Shown here: piece after piece, positions 1-5,400 of the stretch
Numbering within the stretch: position 1 is the stretch's first letter
Layout of the letters: each line of letters starts with the position of its first letter
Assembly (NCBI GenBank): GCA_002338605.1
Contig: DDIP01000211.1
Location: forward strand, 11,768-17,167
Direction: 5' to 3'
Source: Proteobacteria bacterium UBA1847
GTDB taxonomy: Bacteria > Pseudomonadota > Gammaproteobacteria > Steroidobacterales > Woeseiaceae
Length of the DNA stretch: 5,400 bases
Translations under genes and position numbers: made by a program
Notes under the pieces: model-generated
What the model was told of the DNA's origin: nothing
The model's input: the letters and a program-made list of their open reading frames with translations, nothing else
The model's database searches: none

Positions 1-549
1 ATCAACGGTCATTCCGACATGGTCGGCGGTATTGCCGTAACGGCCGACGCCGAATTGGCTGAGCGTATCGGTTTTTTGCAGAATTCTGTCGGCGCTGTTT
101 CCGGACCGTTCGACAGTTTCCTCGCGTTGCGTGGCCTCAAGACACTCGATGTCCGTATGCAACGTCATTGTGTCAGTTCGATGGCTATTGCGGAATGGCT
201 GGAGAATGACGACCGCGTTGAGGGTGTTCTTTATCCCGGTTTGCCGTCACATCCGCAATTCGAGCTCGCGACAAAGCAGATGAGCGGCTACGGCGGAATC
301 GTCACGTTCTTCATCAAGGGGGATGTCGAAACTGCCCGGCGATTCCTGGAACGCTGCGAGATATTTGCGCTGGCGGAAAGCCTGGGTGGCGTCGAAAGCC
401 TGGTCAATCATCCCGCAATCATGACGCATGCGAGCGTGCCCGCAGCTATACGCGCCGAGCTTGGCATCAGCGATCAGTTGATTCGTCTGTCTGTCGGCAT
501 TGAAGCACTTGATGACCTCGTCGCGGATATCGATCAGGCACTGGGCTGA
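1..549 (+). CDS. Cystathionine gamma-synthase/gamma-lyase family PLP enzyme, C-terminal part (5' end outside window)
   Basis: The reading frame is open from base 1 and gives 182 residues, roughly the last half of a family that is usually 380-400 residues long. It opens with INGHSDMVGG. In this family that motif directly follows the Schiff-base lysine, so the catalytic lysine should lie within a few codons upstream of the window. Other family signatures are GPFDSFLALRGLKTL (about residues 35-49), the active-site stretch ESLGGVESLVNHPAIMTHAS, and RLSVGIE, whose arginine binds the substrate carboxylate. These enzymes act in the cytoplasm, interconverting cysteine, cystathionine and homocysteine in methionine or cysteine metabolism. 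The visible half does not safely separate gamma-synthase (metB) from gamma-lyase, so I give no symbol. The gene ends in TGA with no gap to the convergent prfA. The family call is firm; the exact reaction is inferred. Confidence 0.93.
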   Translation: MNGHSDMVGGIAVTADAELAERIGFLQNSVGAVSGPFDSFLALRGLKTLDVRMQRHCVSSMAIAEWLENDDRVEGVLYPGLPSHPQFELATKQMSGYGGIVTFFIKGDVETARRFLERCEIFALAESLGGVESLVNHPAIMTHASVPAAIRAELGISDQLIRLSVGIEALDDLVADIDQALG

Positions 550-563
550 TCAGGCACCCAGCG
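532..563. repeat. Short direct repeat across the convergent gene junction
   Basis: GATCAGGCAC occurs at 532-541 and again at 548-557, 16 bases apart. The second copy covers both abutting stop codons (TGA at 547-549 on plus, TCA at 550-552 as the prfA stop on minus). CTGGG (541-545) and CCCAG (557-561) can also pair around an 11-base loop, but no T-run follows on either side, so this is at best a weak bidirectional hairpin. Confidence 0.5.
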
Positions 564-1632
564 CGGCCAGCTGATCCGCCTGGTATTCGTTCGTCAGCGG
601 ATCGATAACCTGGTCAAGGTCGCCTTCAATGATCTCGTCGAGTTTGTAGAGAGTCAGGTTGATGCGATGGTCCGTAACCCGCCCTTGCGGATAGTTATAG
701 GTACGAATACGTTCACTTCGATCGCCTGAGCCGACCAGCAGGCGGCGCTTTTCGGCATGTTCCGCTTCCTGCGCGGCAACTTGTGTATCGAGCAGCCGGG
801 CCTGCAGCAGGGACATCGCTCGTGCCCGGTTCTTATGCTGCGAACGTTCGTCCTGGCATTCAACTACGATGCCGCTTGGCAGGTGGGTCAGACGTACTGC
901 CGAGTCTGTCTTGTTGACGTGCTGGCCGCCGGCGCCGGACGCGCGGTAGGTATCGACACGCAAATCCGATGGATTGATTTCAATTTCCTCAACTTCGTCC
1001 GGTTCCGGCAACACAGCGACCGTACACGCCGATGTATGAATGCGACCTTGCGATTCGGTTGCGGGAACGCGTTGCACGCGATGCGCGCCGGACTCGAACT
1101 TCAGTTTTGCGTAAATGCTGTTGCCCGTAACGCGGCTGATGATTTCCTTGTAACCGCCATGCTCGCCTTCCCGGGCGGTGATAATTTCAATCTTCCAGCC
1201 AACGGTTTCGGCATAGCGCGAATACATGCGAAACAGGTCGCCGGCAAAGATTGCGGCTTCGTCACCGCCGGTACCGGCACGGATCTCGAGAAAAACGTTC
1301 GCATCGTCGTGCGGATCCGGCGGGATCAGGGATTTTTGCAACTCCAGAATCAGCGACTCGCGGCGCTCGCTCAAGGGACCGAGTTCGTCTTCACCCATTT
1401 CACGAATGTCGGGGTCCGCATCATTCAGCATTTCCTCGGTCGAGGAGATTTCCCTGCTCAGCGCCCGGAATTCGTTGAACAACCTGACGACGGGTTCGAC
1501 GCGAGCGTATTCCTTTGAGAGGTTGCGAAACTGATCCTGGTCAGAAATGACGTCCGGGTCAGCCAGCAAGCCGGCGATTTCTTCAAATCGCTCGCTGACG
1601 GATTCGAGTTTGGCGCGGATAGAGTCTTTCAC
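550..1632 (-). CDS. prfA: Peptide chain release factor 1 (RF1)
   Basis: This is a full-length class I release factor of 360 residues, the usual RF1 size. It recognises UAA and UAG in the ribosomal A site and triggers hydrolysis of peptidyl-tRNA. The decoding tripeptide PAT is at residues 190-192, within [19 protein letters not shown]; this marks RF1, since RF2 carries SPF. The catalytic GGQ is at 235-237 ([15 protein letters not shown]), and its glutamine is the one methylated by PrmC in characterised homologues. The N-terminal helical domain (about 1-100) and the C-terminal [17 protein letters not shown] stretch are also present. The start is a GTG at 1632-1630. An AAAAGG Shine-Dalgarno-like run in the end of hemA lies 8 bases before it. 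The start is only 3 bases past the hemA stop, so the two genes are almost certainly co-transcribed and probably translationally coupled. No prmC follows, because the convergent gene begins immediately. Confidence 0.98.
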   Translation of the reverse strand: MKDSIRAKLESVSERFEEIAGLLADPDVISDQDQFRNLSKEYARVEPVVRLFNEFRALSREISSTEEMLNDADPDIREMGEDELGPLSERRESLILELQKSLIPPDPHDDANVFLEIRAGTGGDEAAIFAGDLFRMYSRYAETVGWKIEIITAREGEHGGYKEIISRVTGNSIYAKLKFESGAHRVQRVPATESQGRIHTSACTVAVLPEPDEVEEIEINPSDLRVDTYRASGAGGQHVNKTDSAVRLTHLPSGIVVECQDERSQHKNRARAMSLLQARLLDTQVAAQEAEHAEKRRLLVGSGDRSERIRTYNYPQGRVTDHRINLTLYKLDEIIEGDLDQVIDPLTNEYQADQLAALGA

Positions 1633-1635
1633 GGG

Positions 1636-2898
1636 TTACGCCTTTTCATCCTTGTCAAGGTCAAACAACGTGCGCGCTGCCTGAATCATCGTTTCGTCGG
1701 ACGCTTCACCCGCTTTACGCAACGCGATGCTGGGATTGTGCAGCAGTTTCTTCATCAGTGCTGCCGTCGCAAACTCGATCGCGTCTTCGGCCGTTTCACC
1801 CCTTGCTATTCGGCGCAGTGCAAGCGAAATAACTTCGTCACGGATACGTTCGCTTTGCTCCCGCAACGCCGCGATCATGGGAACCGCCTGTTTCGATCGC
1901 TCAATAGTCAGATAGCGTTGAATTTCTTCATCGAGCAGCTTGTTGGCCTCGACCGCTGCCGCTTCGCGACTTCCCTGGCCTTCCTGGATGACCCGGTCGA
2001 GGTCGTCGATGCTGTACAGGTAAACATCCTCGAGGTCGCCGACGCCTTCTTCAATGTCCCGCGGCACGGCAATGTCCACAGCGAAGATCGGTTTGCGCTT
2101 GCGTGCCCGGATTGCATCCTGCATGTGTTGCATCAGGATGACCGGCTCCGGACTGGCGGTCGAGCTGATAAGAATATCAGCCTCTGGCAGGGTGCCGGCG
2201 ATTTCCGACAATGGCAGGGCAAAGCCGCCGAAGCGACCCGCCAGGTCTCGAGCACGTTCGACATTGCGGTTCGCCACAAACAACCGGCCAATGCCGCGAC
2301 TGGATAAGTGACGTGCGAGAAGCTCAACGGTCTCCCCGGCACCCACCAGTACAGCGGTGTGTTTTGTAAAGCCGGAGAAAAACTGGTTTGCCAGGTTGAC
2401 GGCTGCCGAAGCGACCGAAACCGGGCTCGCCCCGATCGCAGTATCGGTACGAACCTTTTTCGCGACCGAAAAACTGTGTTGCAAAAGCCGGCCGAGTTGC
2501 GGACCGATCGTTCTGGCACCTTGGGCCGCGCGATAGGCTTCTTTGAGTTGCCCCAGGATCTGCGGTTCGCCAAGGATCATGGAGTCCAGGCCACAGGCGA
2601 CGCGGAACAGGTGACGAATCGCCTCGTCCCCATCCAGGGTGAACAAGGACCCGCCAAATGACCGGTCGAGGGCCCGGTCGCTGTGCAGCCAGTCCCGCAG
2701 GCGCGCTCCGCCATCGTCGTCGGCTACGACATAAAATTCCGTGCGGTTGCAGGTCGACAGCAGAACCGCCTCATCCACGCCGTCGAGTGCGCGGAGGTTG
2801 AGCAGGGCACGCGCAACGTCGTCACCCGCGAACACAACTTGCTCGCGAATTTCGACAGGTGCCGTGTTATGGTTCAGCCCGAGTATTTGCAGCGGCAT
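1636..2898 (-). CDS. hemA: Glutamyl-tRNA reductase
   Basis: The product has 420 residues, matching the roughly 418 of the E. coli enzyme. It performs the NADPH-dependent reduction of glutamyl-tRNA(Glu) to glutamate-1-semialdehyde, the first committed step of C5-pathway tetrapyrrole synthesis. The catalytic domain opens with LGLNHNTAPVEIRE and carries the nucleophilic cysteine C50 in LLSTCNRTEFY. The conserved histidine H96 precedes the family signature ACGLDSMILGEPQILGQ (101-117). The NADPH-binding Rossmann domain shows VLVGAGE (183-189) and FAVDIAVPRDIE (272-283). The remainder is the helical dimerisation domain, rich in charged residues. The ATG at 2898-2896 is supported because MPLQILGLNHNTAP aligns with the family N-terminus. 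No good Shine-Dalgarno sequence precedes it, so translation may be modest or controlled by the leader. It is the first gene of a hemA-prfA operon, divergent from the TPR-lolB unit. Confidence 0.98.
   Translation of the reverse strand: MPLQILGLNHNTAPVEIREQVVFAGDDVARALLNLRALDGVDEAVLLSTCNRTEFYVVADDDGGARLRDWLHSDRALDRSFGGSLFTLDGDEAIRHLFRVACGLDSMILGEPQILGQLKEAYRAAQGARTIGPQLGRLLQHSFSVAKKVRTDTAIGASPVSVASAAVNLANQFFSGFTKHTAVLVGAGETVELLARHLSSRGIGRLFVANRNVERARDLAGRFGGFALPLSEIAGTLPEADILISSTASPEPVILMQHMQDAIRARKRKPIFAVDIAVPRDIEEGVGDLEDVYLYSIDDLDRVIQEGQGSREAAAVEANKLLDEEIQRYLTIERSKQAVPMIAALREQSERIRDEVISLALRRIARGETAEDAIEFATAALMKKLLHNPSIALRKAGEASDETMIQAARTLFDLDKDEKA
1641..1646 (-). promoter_or_regulatory. Ribosome binding site of prfA, inside the end of hemA
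   Basis: Read on the minus strand, the last hemA codons contain AAAAGG, followed by 8 bases and then the GTG start of prfA at 1632. The purine run and spacing support GTG as the true start and place the binding site within hemA, as expected for coupled translation. Confidence 0.55.
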
Positions 2899-2935
2899 AA
2901 CGTCTATTGGCGGCGCCGAACCGGCACCGAAGAAT

Positions 2936-2961
2936 TACGAAGTTCGTATCATAAGCGAACT
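2936..2961. repeat. Two overlapping inverted repeats in the divergent promoter region (possible operator)
   Basis: The first is a perfect palindrome, TACGAA (2936-2941), a one-base centre, TTCGTA (2943-2948). The second is AGTTCG (2941-2946), a 9-base spacer, CGAACT (2956-2961). They share bases 2941-2946 and surround the two opposed -10-like boxes. The arrangement is what a dimeric regulator could use to touch both promoters, but no regulator is identified and the 6-bp arms are short. Confidence 0.5.
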
Positions 2962-2992
2962 GAACCGCCAGTTCCCTGTCTCTGTAATAAAC

Positions 2993-2998
2993 GGACGA
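2993..2998 (+). promoter_or_regulatory. Weak ribosome binding site of the TPR gene
   Basis: GGACGA lies 7 bases before the ATG at 3006. It is only a partial match to the anti-Shine-Dalgarno complement but is correctly placed. Together with the signal peptide that starts at this ATG, it supports the chosen start. Confidence 0.4.
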
Positions 2999-3005
2999 AT
3001 TATTT

Positions 3006-4700
3006 ATGCATGACACTCTTCGGCGGCGGCCAGCCAATTCACTGGTAACGCTGCTCACCCTGGCGATGACATTCCCATTCGCGGCTGTTCAGGCCGATGA
3101 GAAGAACGCATCGGATGCGAGCGCACATATCCTGCAGGCGGAAATCGCCCTGCAACGCGACGAATACCTGAAGGCGACCACGGAATACCGCAAAGCAGCC
3201 GAACTGAGCGAAAGCGTCGAACTGGCACGCAAGGCGACTCGCATGGGCTTTTCCTACGGATTCAACGACGAAGCTCTGCTGGCCGCCATTCGCTGGCAAG
3301 AACTCGACAGCGAAAGCGAAGAGGCGCGTGCATTTCTCGGGCAGCTTTACTTCAGGGTCAATGACCTTCGCAATGCGCGACGCCAGTTTGAAAAACTCAT
3401 CAAGGCCGGGCCGGAGGATCCGGGCACGCGATTATTGTCGCTGGTGTCCTATCTGTCCGAAGAGGACATGCCGGAACGCGCCGATGAGCTGATACGGACT
3501 TTGGCCAAACCTTACAAAGACTCGGCCAGGGCCCATTACGCCGTCGCCGTCATGGCATTGCGCTCCGGTGACTCGGAATACGCCAGGCAACGGGCCAAAG
3601 AGGCGATCGAGATCGATCCGGATTTCACGCGACCGCGACTGCTTTATGCGCGAGCCCTGATGTTTGAGGGCGATTCCGACAAGGCAATCGAATACCTCGC
3701 TCACCTGATTGGTGACAGTCCGCAACCCGATCCGGATGCGCGCATGGAACTCGCGCTGATGTACATGCTGACGGGCCGGGACGACGACGCCCTGAGCCAG
3801 GTCAACCAGGTTCTGCTGGAGGAATCGGGTCGGCTGGACGCGCTGCGGCTCATGGCGATCATCAATTTTCGCCTCGAGCGACTGGATGCCGCGTGGGATG
3901 ATTTTCAGGACCTGCTGGCGTCCGGGCAGTACCGCATGGATGCCTTGTTTTACCTCGGAAGAATTGCCGACTACCGCGAGCAGTACGAACGCGCTGTTCG
4001 ACTCTACCGCGAGGTTCGCTTCGGCTCAAACACGATGTTCGCACAGCGCCGGGCAAGCGCACTGCTGGCGCACCAGCTTGACGATGTCGACGGCGCCTTC
4101 CGGATGCTCGAGGATTTCGCTGCGGCCTCGCCGGACAATGCAGTCGATGTTGTGACGCTGAAAGCGCAGCTCCTGGTGTCGCTCGAGCGCTACGAAGAGG
4201 CGCTCGAACTCTACGACAAGGCGATCGAATATCGTCCCGATAGTGAAAGCCTGGTCCTCGGGCGATGCGACCTGTTGCTGCGCACTGGTCGCCTCGATGA
4301 CGCCATTGCTGAATACCGCAGGGCGCTGAAGCGCTGGCCGGATAGTGCGCTGACCTTGAACGCGCTGGGGTATACGCTGGCGGACAGGACCGACCAATAC
4401 GCCGAAGCCGAAAAGCTGATCCGCAAGGCGCTGAAGCTTGATCCGGAGAACCCGGCCATTATCGACAGTTATGGCTGGGTGCTCTACAAGCTGGGCAAAC
4501 TCGAAGCCGGCCTTCAGCAACTCAACATTGCGTACGAGCGTTTCAGCGATCATGAAGTGGCTGCTCATATTGTCGAAGTCCTGGCCGAACTTGGCCGGAA
4601 GGATGAGGCATTCGCGATGCTTGAGTCGGCTGAAGCAAAAACGCCCGACAGCAAACTGTTGCAGGATGTTCGTGCTCGCTACTTTGACGACAAGCCCTGA
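3006..4700 (+). CDS. Exported tetratricopeptide-repeat protein
   Basis: This is a 564-residue protein of predicted all-helical repeat architecture and no visible enzymatic motif. The N-terminus is a classical Sec signal peptide: MHDTLRRRPAN, a hydrophobic core to about residue 27, then AVQA with likely SPase I cleavage after residue 30. There is no lipobox cysteine. TPR-like helical pairs run from about 37 to 550. The clearest are at 174-206, 209-240, 243-276, 385-412, 417-446, 447-482 and 484-517, with the typical small-residue and A-I/L positions and DP turns (IEIDPD, LKLDPENP). The segment LNALGYTLADRT...DSYGWVLYKLG recalls the TPR protein next to lolB in Pseudomonas (PA4667). The protein is inferred to act in the periplasm or at the outer membrane as a protein-binding scaffold; the partner is unknown. 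It is co-oriented and overlapping with lolB, which suggests an envelope role. Confidence 0.9.
   Translation: MHDTLRRRPANSLVTLLTLAMTFPFAAVQADEKNASDASAHILQAEIALQRDEYLKATTEYRKAAELSESVELARKATRMGFSYGFNDEALLAAIRWQELDSESEEARAFLGQLYFRVNDLRNARRQFEKLIKAGPEDPGTRLLSLVSYLSEEDMPERADELIRTLAKPYKDSARAHYAVAVMALRSGDSEYARQRAKEAIEIDPDFTRPRLLYARALMFEGDSDKAIEYLAHLIGDSPQPDPDARMELALMYMLTGRDDDALSQVNQVLLEESGRLDALRLMAIINFRLERLDAAWDDFQDLLASGQYRMDALFYLGRIADYREQYERAVRLYREVRFGSNTMFAQRRASALLAHQLDDVDGAFRMLEDFAAASPDNAVDVVTLKAQLLVSLERYEEALELYDKAIEYRPDSESLVLGRCDLLLRTGRLDDAIAEYRRALKRWPDSALTLNALGYTLADRTDQYAEAEKLIRKALKLDPENPAIIDSYGWVLYKLGKLEAGLQQLNIAYERFSDHEVAAHIVEVLAELGRKDEAFAMLESAEAKTPDSKLLQDVRARYFDDKP
4663..4666 (+). promoter_or_regulatory. 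Possible ribosome binding site deciding the lolB start
   Basis: AGGA at 4663-4666 lies 5 bases before the GTG at 4672, in the lolB frame and inside the TPR gene. The overlapping ATG at 4666 has no such spacing, and the TTG at 4684 is 17 bases away. This favours GTG 4672, but the evidence is thin. Confidence 0.35.
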
Positions 4701-5307
4701 GGCCCGGTCATCCCGGGCCGTATGCCTGGGCCTGGTCGTCCTGGTGGTCTCAGGGTGTGCGGCAACACGTCCGGGTATCGATTTGCCGGATATTTCCGCC
4801 TGGGAGCAGCGCCAGGCAGTGCTCGGCATGATCGCCAACTGGGAATTCAAGGGTCGTATCGCCGTGAAAACGGGCGATGACGGCTTCAATGGCAAATTCG
4901 ACTGGACCCAGACCGGCGACGATTTCTTTGCCACGGTCGGCGGGCCGCTGGGCATTGGGACGGTTCGAATCGAAGGCGACGATCAGGTCATCGTATTGAC
5001 GGACAAGGACGGTATCAAAACGGCCCTTGTCGATCCGGAGGCTGAACTCCTGAATCGATACGGCTGGACAATTCCGGTCGCGAGCCTGCGTTACTGGGTC
5101 CTGGGTATTCCGGACCCGTCCATGTCGGCCGACACTGAATTCGATGAAACGGGGCAACTGGTGCGTATCGACCAAAGCCAGTGGGAGGTGCAAATCTCGC
5201 GCTATCGCGAGGCTGCGGGGCAGCAGATGCCGCGCACGCTGACAGCGACAAACCCGGATACCCGCGTACGGATGGTCATCGACCGCTGGAATTTCTTCGA
5301 GCGTTGA
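4672..5307 (+). CDS. lolB: Outer-membrane lipoprotein insertion protein LolB
   Basis: From GTG 4672 the protein has 211 residues, close to the 207 of E. coli LolB. It takes lipoproteins from periplasmic LolA and inserts them into the outer membrane, where it is itself anchored as a lipoprotein. The signal peptide has a basic ARSSRA region, a hydrophobic LGLVVLVV core and the lipobox VSGC, with the acylated cysteine at residue 29. The mature part, about 183 residues, shows the family pattern: WEFKGRIAV near its start, FDWTQTG, the GGPLG loop whose Leu93 appears equivalent to the protruding leucine needed for membrane insertion in E. coli, LRYWVLGIPDP, and the terminal MVIDRWNFFE. The start is uncertain: ATG 4666, GTG 4672 and TTG 4684 are all in frame, and no later start would keep the signal peptide. 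All three overlap the TPR gene, so the two genes form one transcription unit. A longer open frame upstream of 4666 reads TPR codons out of frame. Confidence 0.94.
   Translation: MLATLTTSPEARSSRAVCLGLVVLVVSGCAATRPGIDLPDISAWEQRQAVLGMIANWEFKGRIAVKTGDDGFNGKFDWTQTGDDFFATVGGPLGIGTVRIEGDDQVIVLTDKDGIKTALVDPEAELLNRYGWTIPVASLRYWVLGIPDPSMSADTEFDETGQLVRIDQSQWEVQISRYREAAGQQMPRTLTATNPDTRVRMVIDRWNFFER
4701..4719 (+). repeat. GC-rich hairpin directly after the TPR stop codon, inside lolB
   Basis: GGCCCGG (4701-4707) and CCGGGCC (4713-4719) form a perfect 7-bp stem around the 5-base loop TCATC, beginning at the base after the TPR stop codon. No T-run follows, so it is not a standard intrinsic terminator. It lies within the start region of lolB, encoding part of its signal peptide, and could slow translation or protect the upstream mRNA. 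Confidence 0.55.
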
Positions 5308-5332
5308 CAGTGACGGGGCCGGACAGCACACT
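5304..5332 (+). promoter_or_regulatory. Candidate sigma-70 promoter for tRNA-Gln
   Basis: A perfect -35 hexamer TTGACA lies at 5304-5309, overlapping the lolB stop codon (5305-5307). With a 17-base spacer, CACACT at 5327-5332 would be the -10 box, matching only 3 of 6 bases. It is followed by ACGCCC, a GC-rich discriminator of the kind seen at stringently controlled stable-RNA promoters. Transcription would start near 5339, giving a leader of about 24 bases before the tRNA. The -35 is convincing and the -10 is weak. Confidence 0.4.
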
Positions 5333-5372
5333 ACGCCCCAAAATTCTGTAACAAATCCTTGTTGGGGCGTAG
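5331..5372 (+). repeat. 11-bp perfect inverted repeat overlapping the 5' end of tRNA-Gln
   Basis: CTACGCCCCAA at 5331-5341 is the exact reverse complement of TTGGGGCGTAG at 5362-5372, with a 20-base AT-rich loop between. The right arm contains the whole 5' acceptor strand of the tRNA (5363-5369). The left arm therefore carries the same CGCCCCA that the tRNA's own 3' acceptor strand must have. There is no T-run after the stem. Confidence 0.85.
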
Positions 5373-5400
5373 CCAAGTGGTAAGGCATCGGGTTTTGATC
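5363..5400 (+). tRNA. tRNA-Gln (anticodon UUG), 5' part, cut by the window end
   Basis: The first 38 bases of a tRNA are present. The 5' acceptor strand is TGGGGCG (5363-5369). The D arm at 5372-5386 has a GCC/GGC stem and AAGTGGTAA in the loop. The 5' strand of the anticodon stem is TCGGG (5388-5392), followed by the loop TTTTGAT (5393-5399). Bases 3-5 of the loop, 5395-5397, are TTG, the glutamine anticodon for CAA codons. The sequence closely follows bacterial tRNA-Gln, including its unusual first base U. The variable region, T arm and 3' end lie outside the window. In Pseudomonas a tRNA-Gln sits just before prs, so prs may follow here. Confidence 0.93.

Larger units (their letters stand above)
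2899..3005. promoter_or_regulatory. Divergent promoter region between hemA and the TPR-lolB unit
   Basis: This 107-bp gap must hold the start signals for both directions unless promoters lie inside the genes. On the plus strand TATCAT at 2947-2952 matches 5 of 6 bases of a sigma-70 -10 box. On the minus strand TATGAT, read from 2954 to 2949, also matches 5 of 6. The two boxes overlap. Neither has a convincing -35 hexamer at 16-18 bases, so these assignments are tentative and suggest weak or activator-dependent promoters. Two overlapping inverted repeats cover the same bases and are listed separately. Confidence 0.45.

Noticed and set aside
757..1518. A 253-residue open frame on the plus strand opposite prfA
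   Set aside because: It lies wholly antisense to a strongly conserved RF1 gene, has no recognisable motif and no ribosome binding site; it is a by-product of GC-rich codon structure.
1738..2307. A 189-residue plus-strand open frame opposite hemA
   Set aside because: It is antisense to conserved glutamyl-tRNA reductase codons, with no independent support.
4438..4665. An N-terminal extension that would make LolB 289 residues long
   Set aside because: The extra residues are TPR codons read in another frame; they would bury the lipoprotein signal peptide in the middle of the protein and exceed the family length.
4026..4955. A 309-residue open frame on the minus strand across the TPR-lolB junction
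   Set aside because: It is antisense to two well-supported genes, has low-complexity composition and no family signature.
5331..5345. Left arm as a remnant tRNA 3' end or phage attachment site
   Set aside because: No T-arm sequence such as GGTTCGAATCC precedes it and no CCA follows; the similarity is limited to the acceptor strand, and no integrase is in the window.
5348..5356. TGTAACAAAT as an extended -10 box for tRNA-Gln
   Set aside because: It matches only 3 of 6 bases in either alignment and has no -35 at a proper distance; the TTGACA at 5304 is a better anchor.
5331..5372. Intrinsic terminator for lolB formed by the 11-bp inverted repeat
   Set aside because: There is no T-run after the stem, the loop is 20 bases, and the right arm is tRNA sequence; termination there would abolish the tRNA from read-through transcripts, so I list it as an inverted repeat only.

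Overview
The window is a compact housekeeping stretch from a gammaproteobacterium. The main evidence is gene order. A hemA–prfA pair runs on the minus strand. Diverging from it on the plus strand are a gene for a secreted TPR protein and the outer-membrane lipoprotein-insertion gene lolB, and then a tRNA-Gln(UUG). This resembles the hemA / TPR gene / lolB / tRNA-Gln / prs neighbourhood known from Pseudomonas and relatives. Composition is moderately GC-rich and even throughout. I cannot assign a genus or family from the sequence alone.

Layout. Positions 1-549 (+) hold the C-terminal half of a PLP-dependent transsulfuration enzyme (cystathionine gamma-synthase/gamma-lyase family); its start lies outside the window. 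Its stop codon abuts, tail to tail with no spacer, the stop codon of prfA (550-1632, minus), which encodes release factor 1. Three bases upstream of prfA on the same strand is hemA (1636-2898), glutamyl-tRNA reductase. The 107-bp gap at 2899-3005 is a divergent control region with nested inverted repeats and opposed -10-like boxes. A 564-residue exported TPR-repeat protein follows (3006-4700, plus), overlapped by lolB (about 4672-5307), which starts inside the TPR gene. A 55-bp gap then carries a good -35 box and an 11-bp perfect inverted repeat. The right arm of that repeat includes the 5' acceptor strand of tRNA-Gln, which begins at 5363 and is cut by the window end.

Functionally, hemA opens tetrapyrrole synthesis by reducing glutamyl-tRNA(Glu). 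prfA, translated next to it, terminates translation at UAA/UAG. The plus-strand pair concerns the envelope: LolB receives lipoproteins from LolA and inserts them into the outer membrane, and the TPR protein is predicted to act outside the cytoplasm.

I see no mobile element, CRISPR array, toxin-antitoxin pair or defence system, and no convincing new biological system. The points worth a second look are small: the inverted repeat that competes with the tRNA acceptor stem, the absence of ispE between lolB and tRNA-Gln, the nested palindromes between hemA and the TPR gene, a GC hairpin directly after the TPR stop, and the zero-spacing convergent junction with a short direct repeat.
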